Positions 1-12,369 are shown, counted from the first letter of the stretch. The stretch: DNA of 64,000 nucleotides from Epiperipatus broadwayi (GCA_028023455.1 JAQFVV010012446.1:6449501-6513500); one strand, 5' to 3'. Translations and numbers: made by a program. The notes: generated from the letters alone by a model not told the origin.

Positions 1-106
1 TTAGTTGACAGTTTTCAACCTATTTTAGAAAAAACAGAATCTACAAAACCATTAGAATCTAGCAAAACTGAAGAATCGTTAGTGGCCAGTACGAAGGAAG
101 TGAAAT
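1..106 (+). CDS. VPS13C: VPS13A/C-type lipid-transfer protein, partial exon (upstream end outside window)
   Basis: The window opens inside an open frame read from base 1 (LVDSFQPILEKTESTKPL...). It encodes about 35 residues of a polar, acidic and serine/threonine-rich linker ending in STKEVK. A GTAATT donor follows base 106 and leaves one base of a codon. The next exon supplies exactly two, making TCT (Ser), whereas the alternative GTGAAA donor at 100 would break the frame. A linker of this kind is plausible between two groove modules of a VPS13 protein. The stretch has no diagnostic motif, so the assignment rests on phase and on its neighbour 9.6 kb downstream. An unseen small exon in between cannot be excluded. 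Confidence 0.6.
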
Positions 107-441
107 GTAATTAATTTTTAGTATTCTGTTGTTGTTTTTTTTTAATATAATATAAAACTAAGGCTTTGCTTTTAAAATATATGACAATATAAACAGATGC
201 ACTTCAAAGTACTTTAGTAAGTCTCTTTGACAGTTACAAATTCAAGACATTGCAATACATATATATTTTTTATCCAGAAATAATATTATATCAGTTAGAA
301 TCGAATTTTTTTTTTTTTTAATTCATCAGTATGAAAATGGTTTTTACCTAGGATGCTCATATCAAATAATTTGTGGTTTAAGAAATACATGAAAAGAAAT
401 TTGTATTTCTAATTTTACTACCAAAACAAGTTTTCACTAGT

Positions 442-910
442 TCATCACTGTCATCATCATTAACCATTGTCAATTCACTGCAGGGTGAAGGTCTCTCCGA
501 GTTCAGTTCATCTTCTCTGATCTCTAGCCTCTCCACAGCACCCCTGCACACTTACTTATTTCATTCATGTGATCTCTTTCTGGGTCTTTTACAATCTCTT
601 GGAATCTAGTTTAGGATTTTATTTTTTCATCTATTATCATCTCTTTTAGAAACATATTCAGCCCAACTCCACTTTAGTCTTTTAATTTTTCGCCGATGAC
701 AGTAACACCTATTTGTTCTCTTACCGACTTATTGCATTTTGGATCTCTTCTTTTACTCCTAACATGCATATCTTCATACTTCTTTGATTAGTCTGAAGTC
801 TCTGTATTGCTCTTCTATTAAGTGTCCAAGTCTCAGATCCATAAGTAAGAACTGGTTAAAAACTTTCCTTTTCAAATACAGAGGCATATTTCCTTTTAAT
901 ATTGTTATTT
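442..910 (-). mobile_element. RTE-like non-LTR retrotransposon, 5'-truncated 3' fragment
   Basis: Read on the minus strand, this is the decayed C-terminal end of a reverse transcriptase, ending in a short 3' untranslated region and an (ATG)n tail that appears as TCATCATCAT at 451. It matches the better-preserved copy at 47888-48520 along its whole length, including the segment corresponding to TLNRRAIQRLQ and the conserved 3' end (CACTGCAGGGTGAAGGTC on the + strand). Stop codons and indels break every frame, so it is a dead copy. The RTE clade assignment is from the general look of the C-terminus. Confidence 0.75.
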
Positions 911-2389
911 CACTAGTTATTGTTAATAAAATAAGCTATTTTGTAAGATTTGCAATCGCACATTTTTAAATTTTATTTTGTACTCTATTTAAATACAAAC
1001 TATTACTAACTAATATCTTTATCAAACAATCATCATATTATTGAAATTATAGCTCCCAATTATATTTTCAAATAATTATCATGACTAAAATTTTTCATTG
1101 ACTTTTGTATGTTTACTTTATATATTGATTCAAATTCACAATCATTATGGAGAGACACTGCTGTAATTCACTTCTCGTAATATCGAAACCTAATGGCAAT
1201 TAAAGCCACTTAAACTCATGTGCATTGCTATAATCATCATCATTGTTGTGGTTACATCACTATAAGTTACTTCATGCTGTGCCGGTCGAATGTGTTTGCT
1301 GATTTAACCAGGTTCAAAATGTAGATGAAAGTACCTCGAGACCAATCATACGCGATGTCTAAAATCAAGAATACTAGGTACTCTGCCCTATTCGTCCACT
1401 TTTCGAATCTAAAAACGAATCATCAACATGTCCGAGACACGCGTAGATCCACATTTTTCCGCCCATCCGACTAGCATCAGGGAGAAACAATCGCCTAAAA
1501 TTACTTCATTAAACCTAATTCAAGTAATGATACATAACTCAGGTCATGTGTGAAAGACTATATGCGATACTTGGATCATCGGAAATTCATCAAATAGATT
1601 AACATCAAAATATCATGTTTACAACTAATAAATAAAACAGACTAATGTTTATTTTCATATTCAGAAAAGATACTTTAATAAAGATATTAATAAAAGGGAG
1701 GCTTTGTTCTCCGCCAAAATCAATGTAATCTCAAGATTTAAATACTAATTTTGCGGTATGAAAATAAGTCTGTCACATAATTCCACTTTAACATTCAAAC
1801 ATTTAACCGCATATTTTGCATGAGCAAGCTAGAATGAACTTTACATTAATTTACTAATTACCTTAACGAAATTGTACATTTCTTTGAGTCCGGCCGCCAG
1901 GAAATCAATCTGAAAATAGTGGTGCATAAACAAGTATAAAGCTTGATTTACGTTTAAAATACTGATATTTTTCCAAAGCAATCTTACTAGAAATTTAAAA
2001 GAATTAATTTGCCATCAAATGCAAAAGACTAAGTAATTGGTGATGAATACTCGATGCATAAGAAGATTATTAATACCTGAAAATAAAATAAACTAGCCAA
2101 CCTTACTTTGCATAACATTGAACATGAAAGCCCAAATCAGACAAGCAAAATAAAAATAATTATGCACATTGGCATAAGACAAATTTCAGGTGAAAGAAAA
2201 AAGACGAAAAGTTAGCCAACCTAGCTTAGCTAGCTAAACATTTACGTAAATCCTTCATATTCTGAGAAAAACGATAAACATTTCACTAAATTGGGCGCCC
2301 ATGATAATCCGGGCAAATTAAAGATTTTTTTTTTTGATCAGCAAAATTAAGTCTTATTATTTATAATTTCAAATTAAAAAAAAATACGT

Positions 2390-2568
2390 ATGGCTTTATT
2401 GCTGAGGAGTTTATACGAAGTTGGAGTGTCGGAAACTCTATCAACTATACCATACCATGCAGGCCTAAAATGCTAATGGCTTTATTGCTTGGAACTTCAT
2501 AAGAAGGTTGAGTGCCAGAATCAATCCTTAAATATCCCAAGTTGGATGCTCTACCAACTGCACCATAA
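2390..2568 (-). mobile_element. Two tandem tRNA-derived SINE copies
   Basis: On the minus strand, 2568-2474 begins GGTGCAGTTGGTAGAGCATC, which is the D-arm and A-box region of a tRNA (compare AGCTCAGTTGGTAGAGCA in many tRNAs). It continues into a unique body ending in AGCAATAAAGCCAT. A second, shorter copy at about 2457-2390 has a mutated head (GGTATAGTTGATAGAG) and the same AGCAATAAAGCCAT end. The region in place of the anticodon and T arms has diverged, so neither is a working tRNA gene. I cannot name the SINE family. Confidence 0.6.
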
Positions 2569-2639
2569 TTTCAAATTAATATCAATGATATGGTAATTCA
2601 GTATGTGGTTGGATTTAGATGTTTTAAGTAATTGGTTGA

Positions 2640-3130
2640 GTGAGCATGGAATAAGTGAAGTTAAAAGAAGGATAGCATTGGCAAAGGAGACTTATTAAAA
2701 GAAAGAAAATGTTTTATGGACCTTTGAAGAGAGAATTAAGGAACAGATTAATGTAGTGCTATGTGTGAAAGGTATTATTGTATGGCAAACATGGACATTG
2801 AGTAAATGAATTGGGAACAGGGTGGAGGCCTTTGAGATATGGATGTGGAGAAAAATGAGGAAAATTAATTAGATGAACAAAATAGACATCTAAAGAAATT
2901 TTTGAAAAATGGGATGATTGATTGAGAAAATTAGAGATAGAAAAACTGGATTGGACATATACTAGGATGAAAGAAGTTTTAGAGGGAATGGTTAATAGAA
3001 ACGAAAAAAGTTTGGAGAAGATTGACCTTGCTGGATGATTTAAGAAATGGGATGAGATATGTGGAATTGAATGAACAGAACAGAATGGAAAAATAGGTGA
3101 GTTGGCTGTGTGATTGCTATCTGGGTCTTT
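2640..3130 (+). mobile_element. Decayed LINE 3' end (reverse transcriptase C-terminus)
   Basis: Frames switch several times, but a LINE-like C-terminal pattern is readable: a Trp-rich segment near 2795-2850, then EIFEKWDD, LRKLEIEKLDW, EVLEGMVN and LDDLRNG-like pieces in order. This is the 'relatedness' tail that follows the thumb of RTE/CR1-type reverse transcriptases. Several stops and frameshifts make it inactive. It lies in the same direction as VPS13, unlike the RTE fragments elsewhere in the window, and seems to belong to a different LINE family from them. Confidence 0.5.
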
Positions 3131-3881
3131 GCATAAAACAGAATCCTTGATCGGTCAGTCATAGGCAAATGGATCTGAAATAATCCTGATCACTGTTATG
3201 ATCGCGCATTTTAAATTAGATTGCTTACTGACATTTTAATAACATCATCGTTATTATTTTTTTTAGTACCATAATAACTGGATTACAAGGAAGAGGTTTG
3301 GATATAATTATAATTAATAAATTCTGTCAAATTTTATTTTATATTTGAAAATTGAGAGAGAGAAAAAAAATTAAGACTTAAATATATGTTATTATATAGG
3401 TCTTCCAATATAAGATAACTTTAGCAATATTTTTTTATTTAAATAAGTGACATAACTCGTTAAATAAAAGATGTCATTTTAAAATTAATCTAATATATGG
3501 AAATTCTTACTTTAAAATTGCACCGTGATGTCTATTAATATAATGTAATTTTCTTTCATTTAATTTTTTGTTAATGGTTACTTTTATACATATATCAATT
3601 GTATTGAATTTTTTGATGCTACATAAGGTTATGACTAAAATTTCTTGTTTAAAATACAGTCATACCATGTACAGGTAGTCAGAATTCTCATAGTATCATT
3701 GATCTGGTGAACTTGTTTGCACAAATGGTCTTCTATCTGTCTTTTTATTCGGGGAAGCCTCTGAAATATATTTATCAACATGTACCTATATGTTATTACC
3801 ATGGATAAATAAACAATGCCAACACACTCTTCTATGCATTTTTCACAATGTAATACATTTATTATTCCTCACTTCCAGAAG

Positions 3882-3921
3882 TAGCTGACTGTTTTGATTG
3901 TCCAACAGCCTTCTTCAGAAC
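3882..3921 (-). repeat. CTGAAGA-stem-GAAAC hairpin motif (hammerhead-like remnant)
   Basis: The minus strand reads CTGAAGAAGGCTGTTGGACA, then ATCAAAACAGTCAGC. The CTGAAGA box, a short pairing segment, an (A)AAACAGTC box and a partly complementary flank recur at 24746, 33366, 50059, 50153 and 58150. Described together in the findings. Confidence 0.4.
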
Positions 3922-4160
3922 AATAATGTACATAATATATATAAATACCCTATCATAATAAATTAAATATACAAAACAAAAATTTTATACACATTAAAAA
4001 CAATAAAAAATTGGTTTAAATAATTTAATTTGAATTTACTTTTTTATATATATTTATATCATAATATATGTTGCAAATAACTAATTTTAATTGTACTTAA
4101 TTCTAAAATTTTAACTCCATTATATACAACCTATATCTTTTATATTTGTCATTATCATCA

Positions 4161-4532
4161 TTAAAACAGGCAAAATTCTCTATACGTATGGCCACTCAAT
4201 GCGAGCCAGAGTAATCAATGGATGTCAGAAGGCTTGTACATAAAATCCCTATCTAGTGCCTACTCTTCCAATATTTCCAGACTAGTTTCTGGCTTGTGGC
4301 CTTCGTCAGTGAGGAGCCTTGGATCTGAAAGCACTGCACCTAGATCTTAGGATCTAATGCAACCCTCCATCCAAAGCTCCTCACTGACAAAGGCCACAAG
4401 CCAGAAACTAGTCTGGGGATATTGGATGAGTAGGCACTAGATGGGGATTTTAAGCACAAGCCTTCTGGCATCCATTGATTACTCTGGCTTGCATTGAGTG
4501 ACAATACGTATAAAGAGTTTTGCCTGTTTTAA
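4161..4532 (+). repeat. Family A hairpin repeat, complete palindrome (372 bp)
   Basis: The arms start TTAAAACAGGCAAAA and end TTTTGCCTGTTTTAA. The whole unit is an inverted repeat whose arms contain GCGAGCCAGAGTAATCAATG, the block TAGTGCCTACT and TAGTTTCTGGCTTGTGGCC, meeting near 4340-4370. A one-sided tail, AATAACAGTTATAAGCAAGC and onward to about 4575, follows on the right and recurs in other copies. It has no coding capacity. Other copies or fragments lie at 18856, 23178, 36947, 38879 and 44565; 31420, 43619 and 46948 are related variants. Confidence 0.85.
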
Positions 4533-5109
4533 TAACAGTTATAAGCAAGCATAAGAAATGGTGTTCATGTGATGTTCATCGTCATCATTATTTACATCCA
4601 TTACTGATCCATTGCATGTAATATATATATATATTGTAACCAGTTGGTTATATAACACACACTAATATAGTGTATGTGCATATATATATTGAAGCTGTGC
4701 ATATATATATGCTGGCTTCACCATTCACTTTGGACTAACTAAGACCCTAAGTCCAACCACAGTGAATGTATGTTTCTTTTTCAAACTAAATTATCGTTTT
4801 CACAAATAGTTGCCTAAATTAAAGAAGGAATTGTGTTAAAGAAAAAAAGATTTAATAAAATAAAATATAGAAAGTTAAAATTACATTTGCAACTATTTTT
4901 AAAATATATTTGGTAGAATTCGATAAGATAAATTTTCTTAATTAAATAGAATCCATTAAGAAAAGGAATTTAATTAGTAAAACATTTTTCTGAATTAGAT
5001 AAAATAATAGATAACAGGAAAAATTTGAAACACCGGGCATGATTCGCTACTAATTAGCAGATTAAAAACATTATGGAAAAAAAAGGGTATAAATAAAGAA
5101 CTTTTCTTT

Positions 5110-5520
5110 TGTTCTTGATCTTATGCTTGCGGGTAACCTGTGCTGAAGGTCAGAGAGAAATCTTAAGAATTTTGTTGGAAGAAATTTTGCTGAGAAATTA
5201 GACAATATAGCGAACTCTTGCTTGCTGTACTTACTTCAAGCTGCACTCTATTCTTTCGGCATATAAATAAAAATCCAGAAATGTGTTGCTCTGCAAAAAT
5301 GCGGGGTAACCTCTTTGCCTTCGCTCTCCTGAGCCATTCCTGAGGCCGGAGTTCTAATCATGTAAGCCAGCCAGAGAACTAAAGTGCTTGCCCTGTATCC
5401 ATGAATATCTGCCCTCAAAACATGGAAAAACAAATTTGAAGAACCGGGAAGACCTGCGGGAAACATCTAATGAACTTATCTTGACCCACCCCATCTAGTT
5501 ACCGGTAACGTTACCATAAA
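5110..5520. other. GC-richer island, unidentified
   Basis: This stretch is visibly less AT-rich than its flanks (for example GCCATTCCTGAGGCCGGAG) and ends in ACCGGTAACGTTACC. A 72-codon minus-strand frame crosses it but shows no motif I recognise, and no good splice signals frame it. It may be a transposon fragment or an RNA; I cannot tell. Confidence 0.25.
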
Positions 5521-7149
5521 TTAACAAAAAAATCTCTTTGTAATTTACAAATTCACTCTAGCTAGAATTATGTTTTTCTATATATATGTTTTTTTTAAAT
5601 CTATGTGTTCGTATCTTGTCAAATTATGTTTCATTAATTGCTTTCTTTTCTTTTTTTTTTTATATCGTAATGGGTGGGGTTTATTATATATATAATGGCG
5701 GTGATAGCTTTTATAAATTTAATTGAAAATTACTTCGTTTAACTTTCCGCCATTATACTCCAGTAATTAAGTTATTTATTTTATATAGATGTTTTGGAAA
5801 GAAAAGGAAGCAAATCATAGAAAGTGCAAAACCCTATTTTTTTAAAATTAAGAGTTACTTGCTAAATATTCTATTATAAAACTTTCAAGATTTTAATTTG
5901 ATTTTTTTATATATATAAAAGAAAGATCCTTATCAAATGCCTTTATATTTTAGTCAATGAAGGGTTACAAATTAAAAGTTATATTTTAAAGAGCGTGAAA
6001 TAAGACGTTCGCATTTATATTTTAGTAATAAGAGAGAGTACATTTTGACAATATGTATATGTATTTAAAAATTATTAAATAGCATTGGCTCTGGTGGGTC
6101 GGTTAAATTTCAACTAAATAAATAAAATATCCGCCCACTTATTTTTTTTTTAGTAATTCAAATTTTATAAAGGTGAAGTTACTATTTTTCTGCGGATTTT
6201 CAGTGATAGTTGAGCTTTCCTAATATATATATATTTTGCAGAGTTTTTTTTTTTAAATTTAAAGGTCGTTGACCGTATTTATATGGCATCATGTCTCGGG
6301 TGATCTACTGGGCCGCTCAGCATATATTACAGTGCTTCTTTTGCCAAGTTTGCTTAGGTTAACATACCTACATTCGGATCTTCTGAAAATAAATAAATTG
6401 TCTGGATCTCATGTCGATCTCAGTTCCTTCAATGTACGTAACTGGACATAAGCAACAAAAACTCCGATCCTGAATCCGGGTCACGCGTTTAGCGAACGGG
6501 TTCCATTTTTCTCTCTAACCTAGTTTAGAGATGGAGAGCTATCCGGTCTTGTGTTAACCTCTTGGTAACTGTTATGTCTCGAGCCTCACAGCCCACTATA
6601 TGCTATCGCCTTTGTGCATGGTCTTGTATATTTATATTTATTAGGAAACCTTTCTCAAAATCTCGTAGAAATGGTTCAATTATAGCTGGAAATTCCTGCT
6701 GGGGTCACTTTATCATTCTTCTTAAATCATAAGTAGGGCTGTGATTTAAACCTGTACAAAGTGTTTAATTGAGTTTGATCACCTATTTATTTCTATGCTC
6801 TCCAACTACAGAGTTAATGAATCATGTCTCTCCCTCTTGATTTCTTTTATATAACACTTCCATTGGCTGGAATATTTTAAAGAAGAAGTTATAATGTAAA
6901 ATTTTGTCTGTTCTTATCATTACGATCAATGGATCTTTCATATATGTCTATCCGGTTGCAGTGAAAATAGCCTGCGACACTATTAATAAAGCATTGTGTG
7001 AATTCTTTTAATGTCAATAATAAAAATTTCTGTTATCTTTCATTCACTATAAATAAAACCACTTAGTATTGTTTTCTTTTGTGACATACAGAAGTACATC
7101 TGATCATTATATATGTAAAAATTCCTTTTCGTGTTCTCTTCTCTCCCTG

Positions 7150-7270
7150 ACCTCCGGGCATACATTAAGATTAAATTCTAGTGAGGTTTGGGGAGTAAGT
7201 CGCTTAGTAGCAATCTAGAGGAGTAGGTGAGGTTCGAACCCCCTCTATCTGCATTTCTAGGTTAGGTTAA
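7150..7270 (+). repeat. tRNA-like SINE fragment with consensus B box
   Basis: GAGGTTCGAACCCCCTCTAT at 7229-7248 contains the exact polymerase III B-box consensus GGTTCGAACCC. The preceding 60 bases (GGGGAGTAAGTCGCTTAGTA) are only loosely tRNA-like, the T stem does not close, and no cloverleaf forms. A degenerate tRNA-derived SINE is more likely than a tRNA gene. Confidence 0.4.
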
Positions 7271-9719
7271 AGCAGCTCTACTTTTCTTACCGTTACAATA
7301 TACATATGTAAAATAAAGGAAAAGTAGAAATAAACACAGAATAAATTTTTGTAGATATTTTTCTATATTTCCTAAAATAAAATAATAATAAGTAAAGGAT
7401 TAAATAACTCTGGGTTTAAAATAATATTTTATTGTAAAATTAAATATTTTTAAAAGGTCTGATAAATATTATTTGTAATTCTAATTTTGAAATTTAAAAA
7501 CTCCATTCTTATTTTTGAAATTTTTTAATTAATTAAACAAAATTTTTATCTATTAGAAATCCCCTAAGTAAAAACATGTATATAGATTCCAAGGGATTAA
7601 AGAGATAAAAATAAAATTTTGTTTTCAATCAAGGTGTTGTTATCACCTGAGATGATTGTATAAAAAGATTGATAAAAAAAAATATCAGTTAGTTTTGCTT
7701 GCAGTTTGTAAGAGCAGAAGAGCTAGCTGTAAAGTTGGCTAAAATATTTTGTGAAGAATTGGTAACTGTAGCAGAAAATGGCTACAGTAAAGCTAGCTGC
7801 AAAGATAGCTAGAATAATTATCAAGAGAACTGCCATGAGGATGTAAGAATGCAAGGAAGTGGCTGCTCTACAGTTCACTGGTGGAGTTTGAATTCACATG
7901 GAGGTAAAGGGTCAAGATTCTTTGTAATTCATAGCCTTAAAAGAGTTCTGGAAAACAGTTTGCTGACCTCAAGCTTACCAATCCAAGTCTAAGTAGAACC
8001 AACTGCAGAAGGGAGAAAGTCAACATACCTGAATTATGTACTTTTACCTGATGATGACAATTGTCTGGATTGACCAAAGAAACAACTTGCCCAAGAGAAA
8101 CACCAGCTGAATAAAGAAGTAGTTATATGTATGCTGCTGTGTCTACATATGCGAAGAGAAGCACAGATAAACATGTATACAAAAGTGAGTTGTTTTTAAA
8201 TAATTCATTTGGGAAGATATTTTAAATTTATATTTTTGAAATTAAAGACGTTTATAATTAGTTAAGGGATAACCTGATAAAAAGCTTTCTAATCTCTCAA
8301 AAATTGACTAAACTTTTTTTAAAAAAAAGAATAAAGAAAGCTGTAATAGAATTTGATAAAGTGATTTTTTTTAATATTGATTAAATAGGTAAATTTTATG
8401 TAAAAATTATTTATTGTTTGACAAAATTAAATTTGTTAATAATCTGTGCAATTCTATGTACGCGTTTTAGTAAACCTAGCTTAAGGATCTGTATTATTTA
8501 ATCATGTATTATTGTAGAACAAGTTTAATATGTTCAGAAATTTCACGCACGTGCATGTATGTGTGCGTTTATCTTTCAATTATATTGCGAATACCAATGC
8601 TTGTCACGTATAACACATATGTAAAATTTAATCATTTTTTTAATAATTATTTTATATTAATTGAAATGTTTTTATTGTATATTATAAAATGCACGTCTGT
8701 GTACGGATATATATATGCATTTATATATACTTATTGGGAAATCATGTAAATCAATGTAAAAAAATTTGTGTGTATATAGTTATGTATACTTTTCAAAGTC
8801 AGAACTTTTATAAAACCTCAATTCATTTTTTTATTGTTATTAATAAACTTATTTAATTGTTAAAAATTGTTTCTATCATCTCTTGGTCACAAACAGTAAT
8901 AGAGCTTATGTTCTCTGAGCTAGATTCATGCACGAGATGAATATATAAATGGGGATGTATATTTAGTGCTTTTGGGCATCCAGAGATGATCAATCATTAT
9001 CATCCTGGTTGGTGCATAAGATTATATTCTTTAAAGCCCATGCACTATTATCTTTTATTTTACTTTAGTCTTATTAAAAATTTAAGTTTATAGTTGGCCA
9101 CTACAAATAGCCTGAGCATTGATGATGATCAGCATGTTTTAATGTCCCAGTATTATTGTTTGATTTTTATGTATTCTAATGGATTCAAATTAATGTTTAA
9201 ATAATTGCCCAAGCTGGCAAACGCTCAATAGGTAGTCTGGTCTACAGAAGACCCACTTCCAATCCAGTCATAAGGTTGAGTGTTGATTTATTGTACTGAT
9301 TTTATACTGATTTATTTTATTCCCATCAATGATGATGATGGATGATTAATGGTATTTTGAGTATTACTGATTTTTACTTTTTGATAATGCTGGTTGATGT
9401 ATGGGTAATTATTATGGTTATTCTAAGGAGTGATTGGCTGTTCTCTCAATGATCACAGAGATCTCTTGATCTCGTGTTCCCCTTAAATATTTTATACTTA
9501 TATATACTTCTGTAAATTATTGATTTTGTATTTTATTTGCTTGGGGTTGATGACGATGTTCCATCGCCCAGTTCACTTCCGGATACCCCTCTCCTGTTAC
9601 AATATATATATATGTGTGTGCGTGTTGTGGTTGTATAAGTGTTTATAAAAATAAATTAATATATATTGTAGCTTCCGTAATTTACTAAATATTTACTTTA
9701 ATGTGAATTTTTGTTTCAG

Positions 9720-9848
9720 CTCCTTCGTCTAAAAAGTCTCCCACCCCTAATCTCAATATCATTTCCGTTAAAGTCAATGCTCACCTGGATGCATTTGGAG
9801 TGGCTGTTTGTGTTGGCCAAAAGAAACTAACTGTAATTAGTATACAAG
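9720..9848 (+). CDS. VPS13C: VPS13A/C-type lipid-transfer protein, internal exon
   Basis: Acceptor TTTGTTTCAG and donor CAAG/GTAGTA; entry needs two bases and the exit leaves one. The 43 residues start SPSSKKSPTPNL, a Ser/Pro/Lys linker, and then become the regular beta pattern IISVKVNAHLDAFGVAVCV...LTVISIQ. Alternating hydrophobic residues of this sort form the strands of the repeating beta-groove that carries lipids in VPS13. The closest relatives are VPS13A and VPS13C, where a poorly conserved linker likewise enters a 'lkin...L.s..V.v' strand. The exon joins in frame to 13411 and forms the family motif IQGLDA across the junction. Confidence 0.85.
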
Positions 9849-10016
9849 GTAGTATTTATTTTTTTCTCATTTTGATTAAAAATAGTAATGATAGACACCT
9901 GTAATTTAACTGAATAACAAAACAGCTAAAATATTTATTTCACTATACAAAGCTTTCGTGTTACCTTACATATTTGTAAACAAGGCATTCAAGGTAATAA
10001 AAATATATATTTTTTT

Positions 10017-11957
10017 GGTAATAGTATGAAAACTGAATGCTACCATCTGATGGCGCTGTTTTTCACACAAGTCTCATCAATATATGGTTTCAGCGGCCTT
10101 AACTTATGGCTGACAATACAAGAGGTGTTTTTTGAGCTGTAATAGGCCACCTGAGGGTGATGTATTCTATGATTATGTAATGAAATACTACGCCCATAGC
10201 ATTGCGACAGTATTCGTCAAGTGAGTGCTCGAACTCTCGCTACGGTCTGATTTGATGGTGGCCGTATTTGAAAGAGACGAAACTCTGCAAAAATTCATTG
10301 TAGGAAATTTTTTAGAAAGCATACTGGAATTAGTATTCCATATTAAGAATTATCATGTCATCGCACATGCTTCTCTATGCTTTTCAACTGCACACAACTT
10401 GAAATGGTTCTTCTTTTAAGCAGAGTTTTTTCCGATTTCGCGTGCAAATGCCTGTTTACATGCAACTGTCAAATGTCGTCTGCAAGTTGTCCGAATTGTT
10501 TGAAGCTCAGTGAATTGCCGGCCAGCCACACAAGTGGATGCACAATATTGTGTTTTCCCAGAAAGAGAAACTCCTGCAAGTGTACCTATGTATGTCTGCG
10601 TAAGGGAAGTTGTTGGTTCGAAGGCTCCAAAATCCCATTACTTATAGCTTTGAGGCTTCCCTGTTATTTTATTTGCGTCTTACTTTTGCCTGCTGTTTTT
10701 TATGCCCCTGAAAATGGTGGTGTTTTGTTTTTTTACTTGTTTTGCTTCACAACTTGTCCAAAGTTTCATTTTTTTTTTTGGTTCAATAAATTATTTTATG
10801 GGGAAACTTGTTGTTGTTTTTGGTGTTCACATGATTATAAAGTAGGTAGGTAATATTTGATAAGTTTCATTAACAAGAAGTGTTTAAGAGTTTATTCAAA
10901 AGACCCCACCAAAAAAAAAAATAATAATAATAAAGAACTGTGCGGTAACATAATAATATGTTCAAAAAGAAAATCGAAAAAAGAAATTGATAATTAAAAA
11001 TCAAAACAAACCTTCCCCGCCACCCCACCTCCCCCAGCTTAAAAAAAAAGTGTTCTTTAAAAACGAACTGTTTATGTCTTTTTTTAAAATTAAAGGTCCA
11101 AAAAATTAAGGAAGAACTTTTCGCTATCATATAAAGCTTTCTGTAGCGTAAAGATTTGAAACAAACAAAAAAAAAAGATGACAATTCAAAATCAAAACAA
11201 CCCCTCTCCCCTCCATCCTTTAAAAAACCAAGTGTTGATTTATTCAAAAATACCGAATTGTTGAAGTCTTTCAGCAAATCAAAACATCAACAAAAAAAAA
11301 AAGATAAATTAAAAGCAAACAACCAAACCCCCCCTCACCATCTAAGTGTTTGTTATCGTATATTTGTGTAAACAAGCCGATGGAGCGTTAATCGATAATT
11401 TAAAAGCAAACCAACACCCCTACACCATCTAAAAACAAAGTGTTTGTTTCTTTAAAAAAACGAACCAAAAAAAAAAAAAACCGTGTGAAAGAAAAATTTG
11501 GTTTACTGTAAGTAATATTATGTAAAGAAATCTACGGACAGTTGGTTGTTACTTTACAAACAAACCAACACCCCTAGACCATCTAAAAACGAAATATTTT
11601 ATTAAAAACAAAAAAAAAAAAAAACCCAGTGGAATAAAAAAAACCGGTTGAAAAAAAAAAAAAAATTACCGTAATATTATGTAATAAAAAAATTCTTTGG
11701 TGGTTTACCGTCACCGACAACAAAATAATAAAAACCGGTTGAAAAAAAAAAAAAAATTACCGTAATATTATGTAATAAAAAAATTCTTTGGTGGTTTACC
11801 GTCACTGACAACAAAATAATAAAAACTGGTTGAAAAAAAATAAAAAATTTTACTGTAATATGTAAACAAACAGACGGCCCGTAAATCGGTATATTGATGT
11901 GAATTGGGCGAAAAAGAGTGCCATCAGACGGTAGGGTTCAGTATTCATACTATTACC
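10017..11957. mobile_element. 1.94-kb TIR DNA transposon with 9-bp target duplication
   Basis: The left end GGTAATAGTATGAAAACTGA is matched, inverted, by the right end (reverse complement GGTAATAGTATGAATACTGA). The match continues with a few changes for about 70 bp, including CTGATGGCGCT. Identical 9-bp repeats TATTTTTTT flank it at 10008-10016 and 11958-11966. A 9-bp duplication and GG ends fit Mutator-like elements, but no transposase is recognisable. Frames at 10225-10419 and 10377-10853 (the latter rich in cysteine) have no known domain. The right half is A-rich tandem repeat. A truncated relative lies at 40214-40650. Confidence 0.8.
11320..11880. repeat. Internal tandem repeats of the TIR transposon
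   Basis: A 91-bp unit (ACCGGTTG, A-run, TTACCGTAATATTATGTAAT, TTCTTTGGTGGTTTACCGTC) starts near 11644 and 11735 and again, mutated, near 11826. Before it, the block AACCAACACCCCTA-ACCATCTAAAAAC occurs at about 11410 and 11562, with a weaker match near 11325. The same units occur in the copy at 40214-40650. Confidence 0.75.
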
Positions 11958-12369
11958 TATTTTTTTACATGATATGTATTTTATTTCTGATTTCTCAAAT
12001 ATTCATTCAACAAATTTGCACAAAATCGTATTTATAAGTAATAATAAATCAGTATTTTTATATTATAAATACCAATGTGTGCAATTTGATGCAGTCAATA
12101 TTTGAGTAACGAAATAAAAATATTTATAATGTACAAGATTATATTTTATTTTCTTGAAGGTTTTTTTTTTTTAAGTGAATTCATTCTTGATTTGATTCAT
12201 ATTACTTGTAAAGCATTAAATATTTATTATCGCATTTAAAATCCCCTCCCCCACATGAAAACATTGCTCCAGGATCCATTTTTTCCTCAGGCTGACTCTG
12301 CGTAAGACAATATTTATTGGTAAATGAATGCCCACTTTTTTTTACTTCTTCTTCCCTTCACATATATTG

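Larger units (their letters stand above)
107..9719 (+). other. VPS13 intron 1 (9.6 kb)
   Basis: Bounded by GTAATT and TTTGTTTCAG. It contains an antisense RTE-like fragment, two tRNA-like SINE copies, a decayed LINE 3' end, a 372-bp hairpin repeat, a B-box-bearing tRNA-like stretch, and AT microsatellites. Three relatively GC-rich islands (about 1240-1560, 5110-5520 and 6270-6620) match nothing I recognise. The segments 4700-5100, 5530-6260, 7300-7680 and 8200-9190 show only AT-rich sequence. I see no other exon. Confidence 0.6.

Noticed and set aside
784-969. 61-codon + strand open frame
   Set aside because: It lies within the antisense RTE fragment; the real (decayed) reading is on the other strand.
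5248-5466. 72-codon minus-strand frame in a GC-richer island
   Set aside because: No recognisable domain, no splice sites consistent with an exon, and no second supporting exon.
7229-7248. tRNA gene based on the perfect B box
   Set aside because: No cloverleaf closes and the A box is poor; a SINE remnant is more likely.
8504-8749. 81-codon + strand frame rich in Tyr, Ile and Cys
   Set aside because: The composition is what AT-rich and microsatellite DNA gives by chance; no motif.
10870-11371. Lys/Asn or Phe/Leu-rich frames on both strands
   Set aside because: They are translations of A-rich tandem repeats inside the 1.94-kb transposon.
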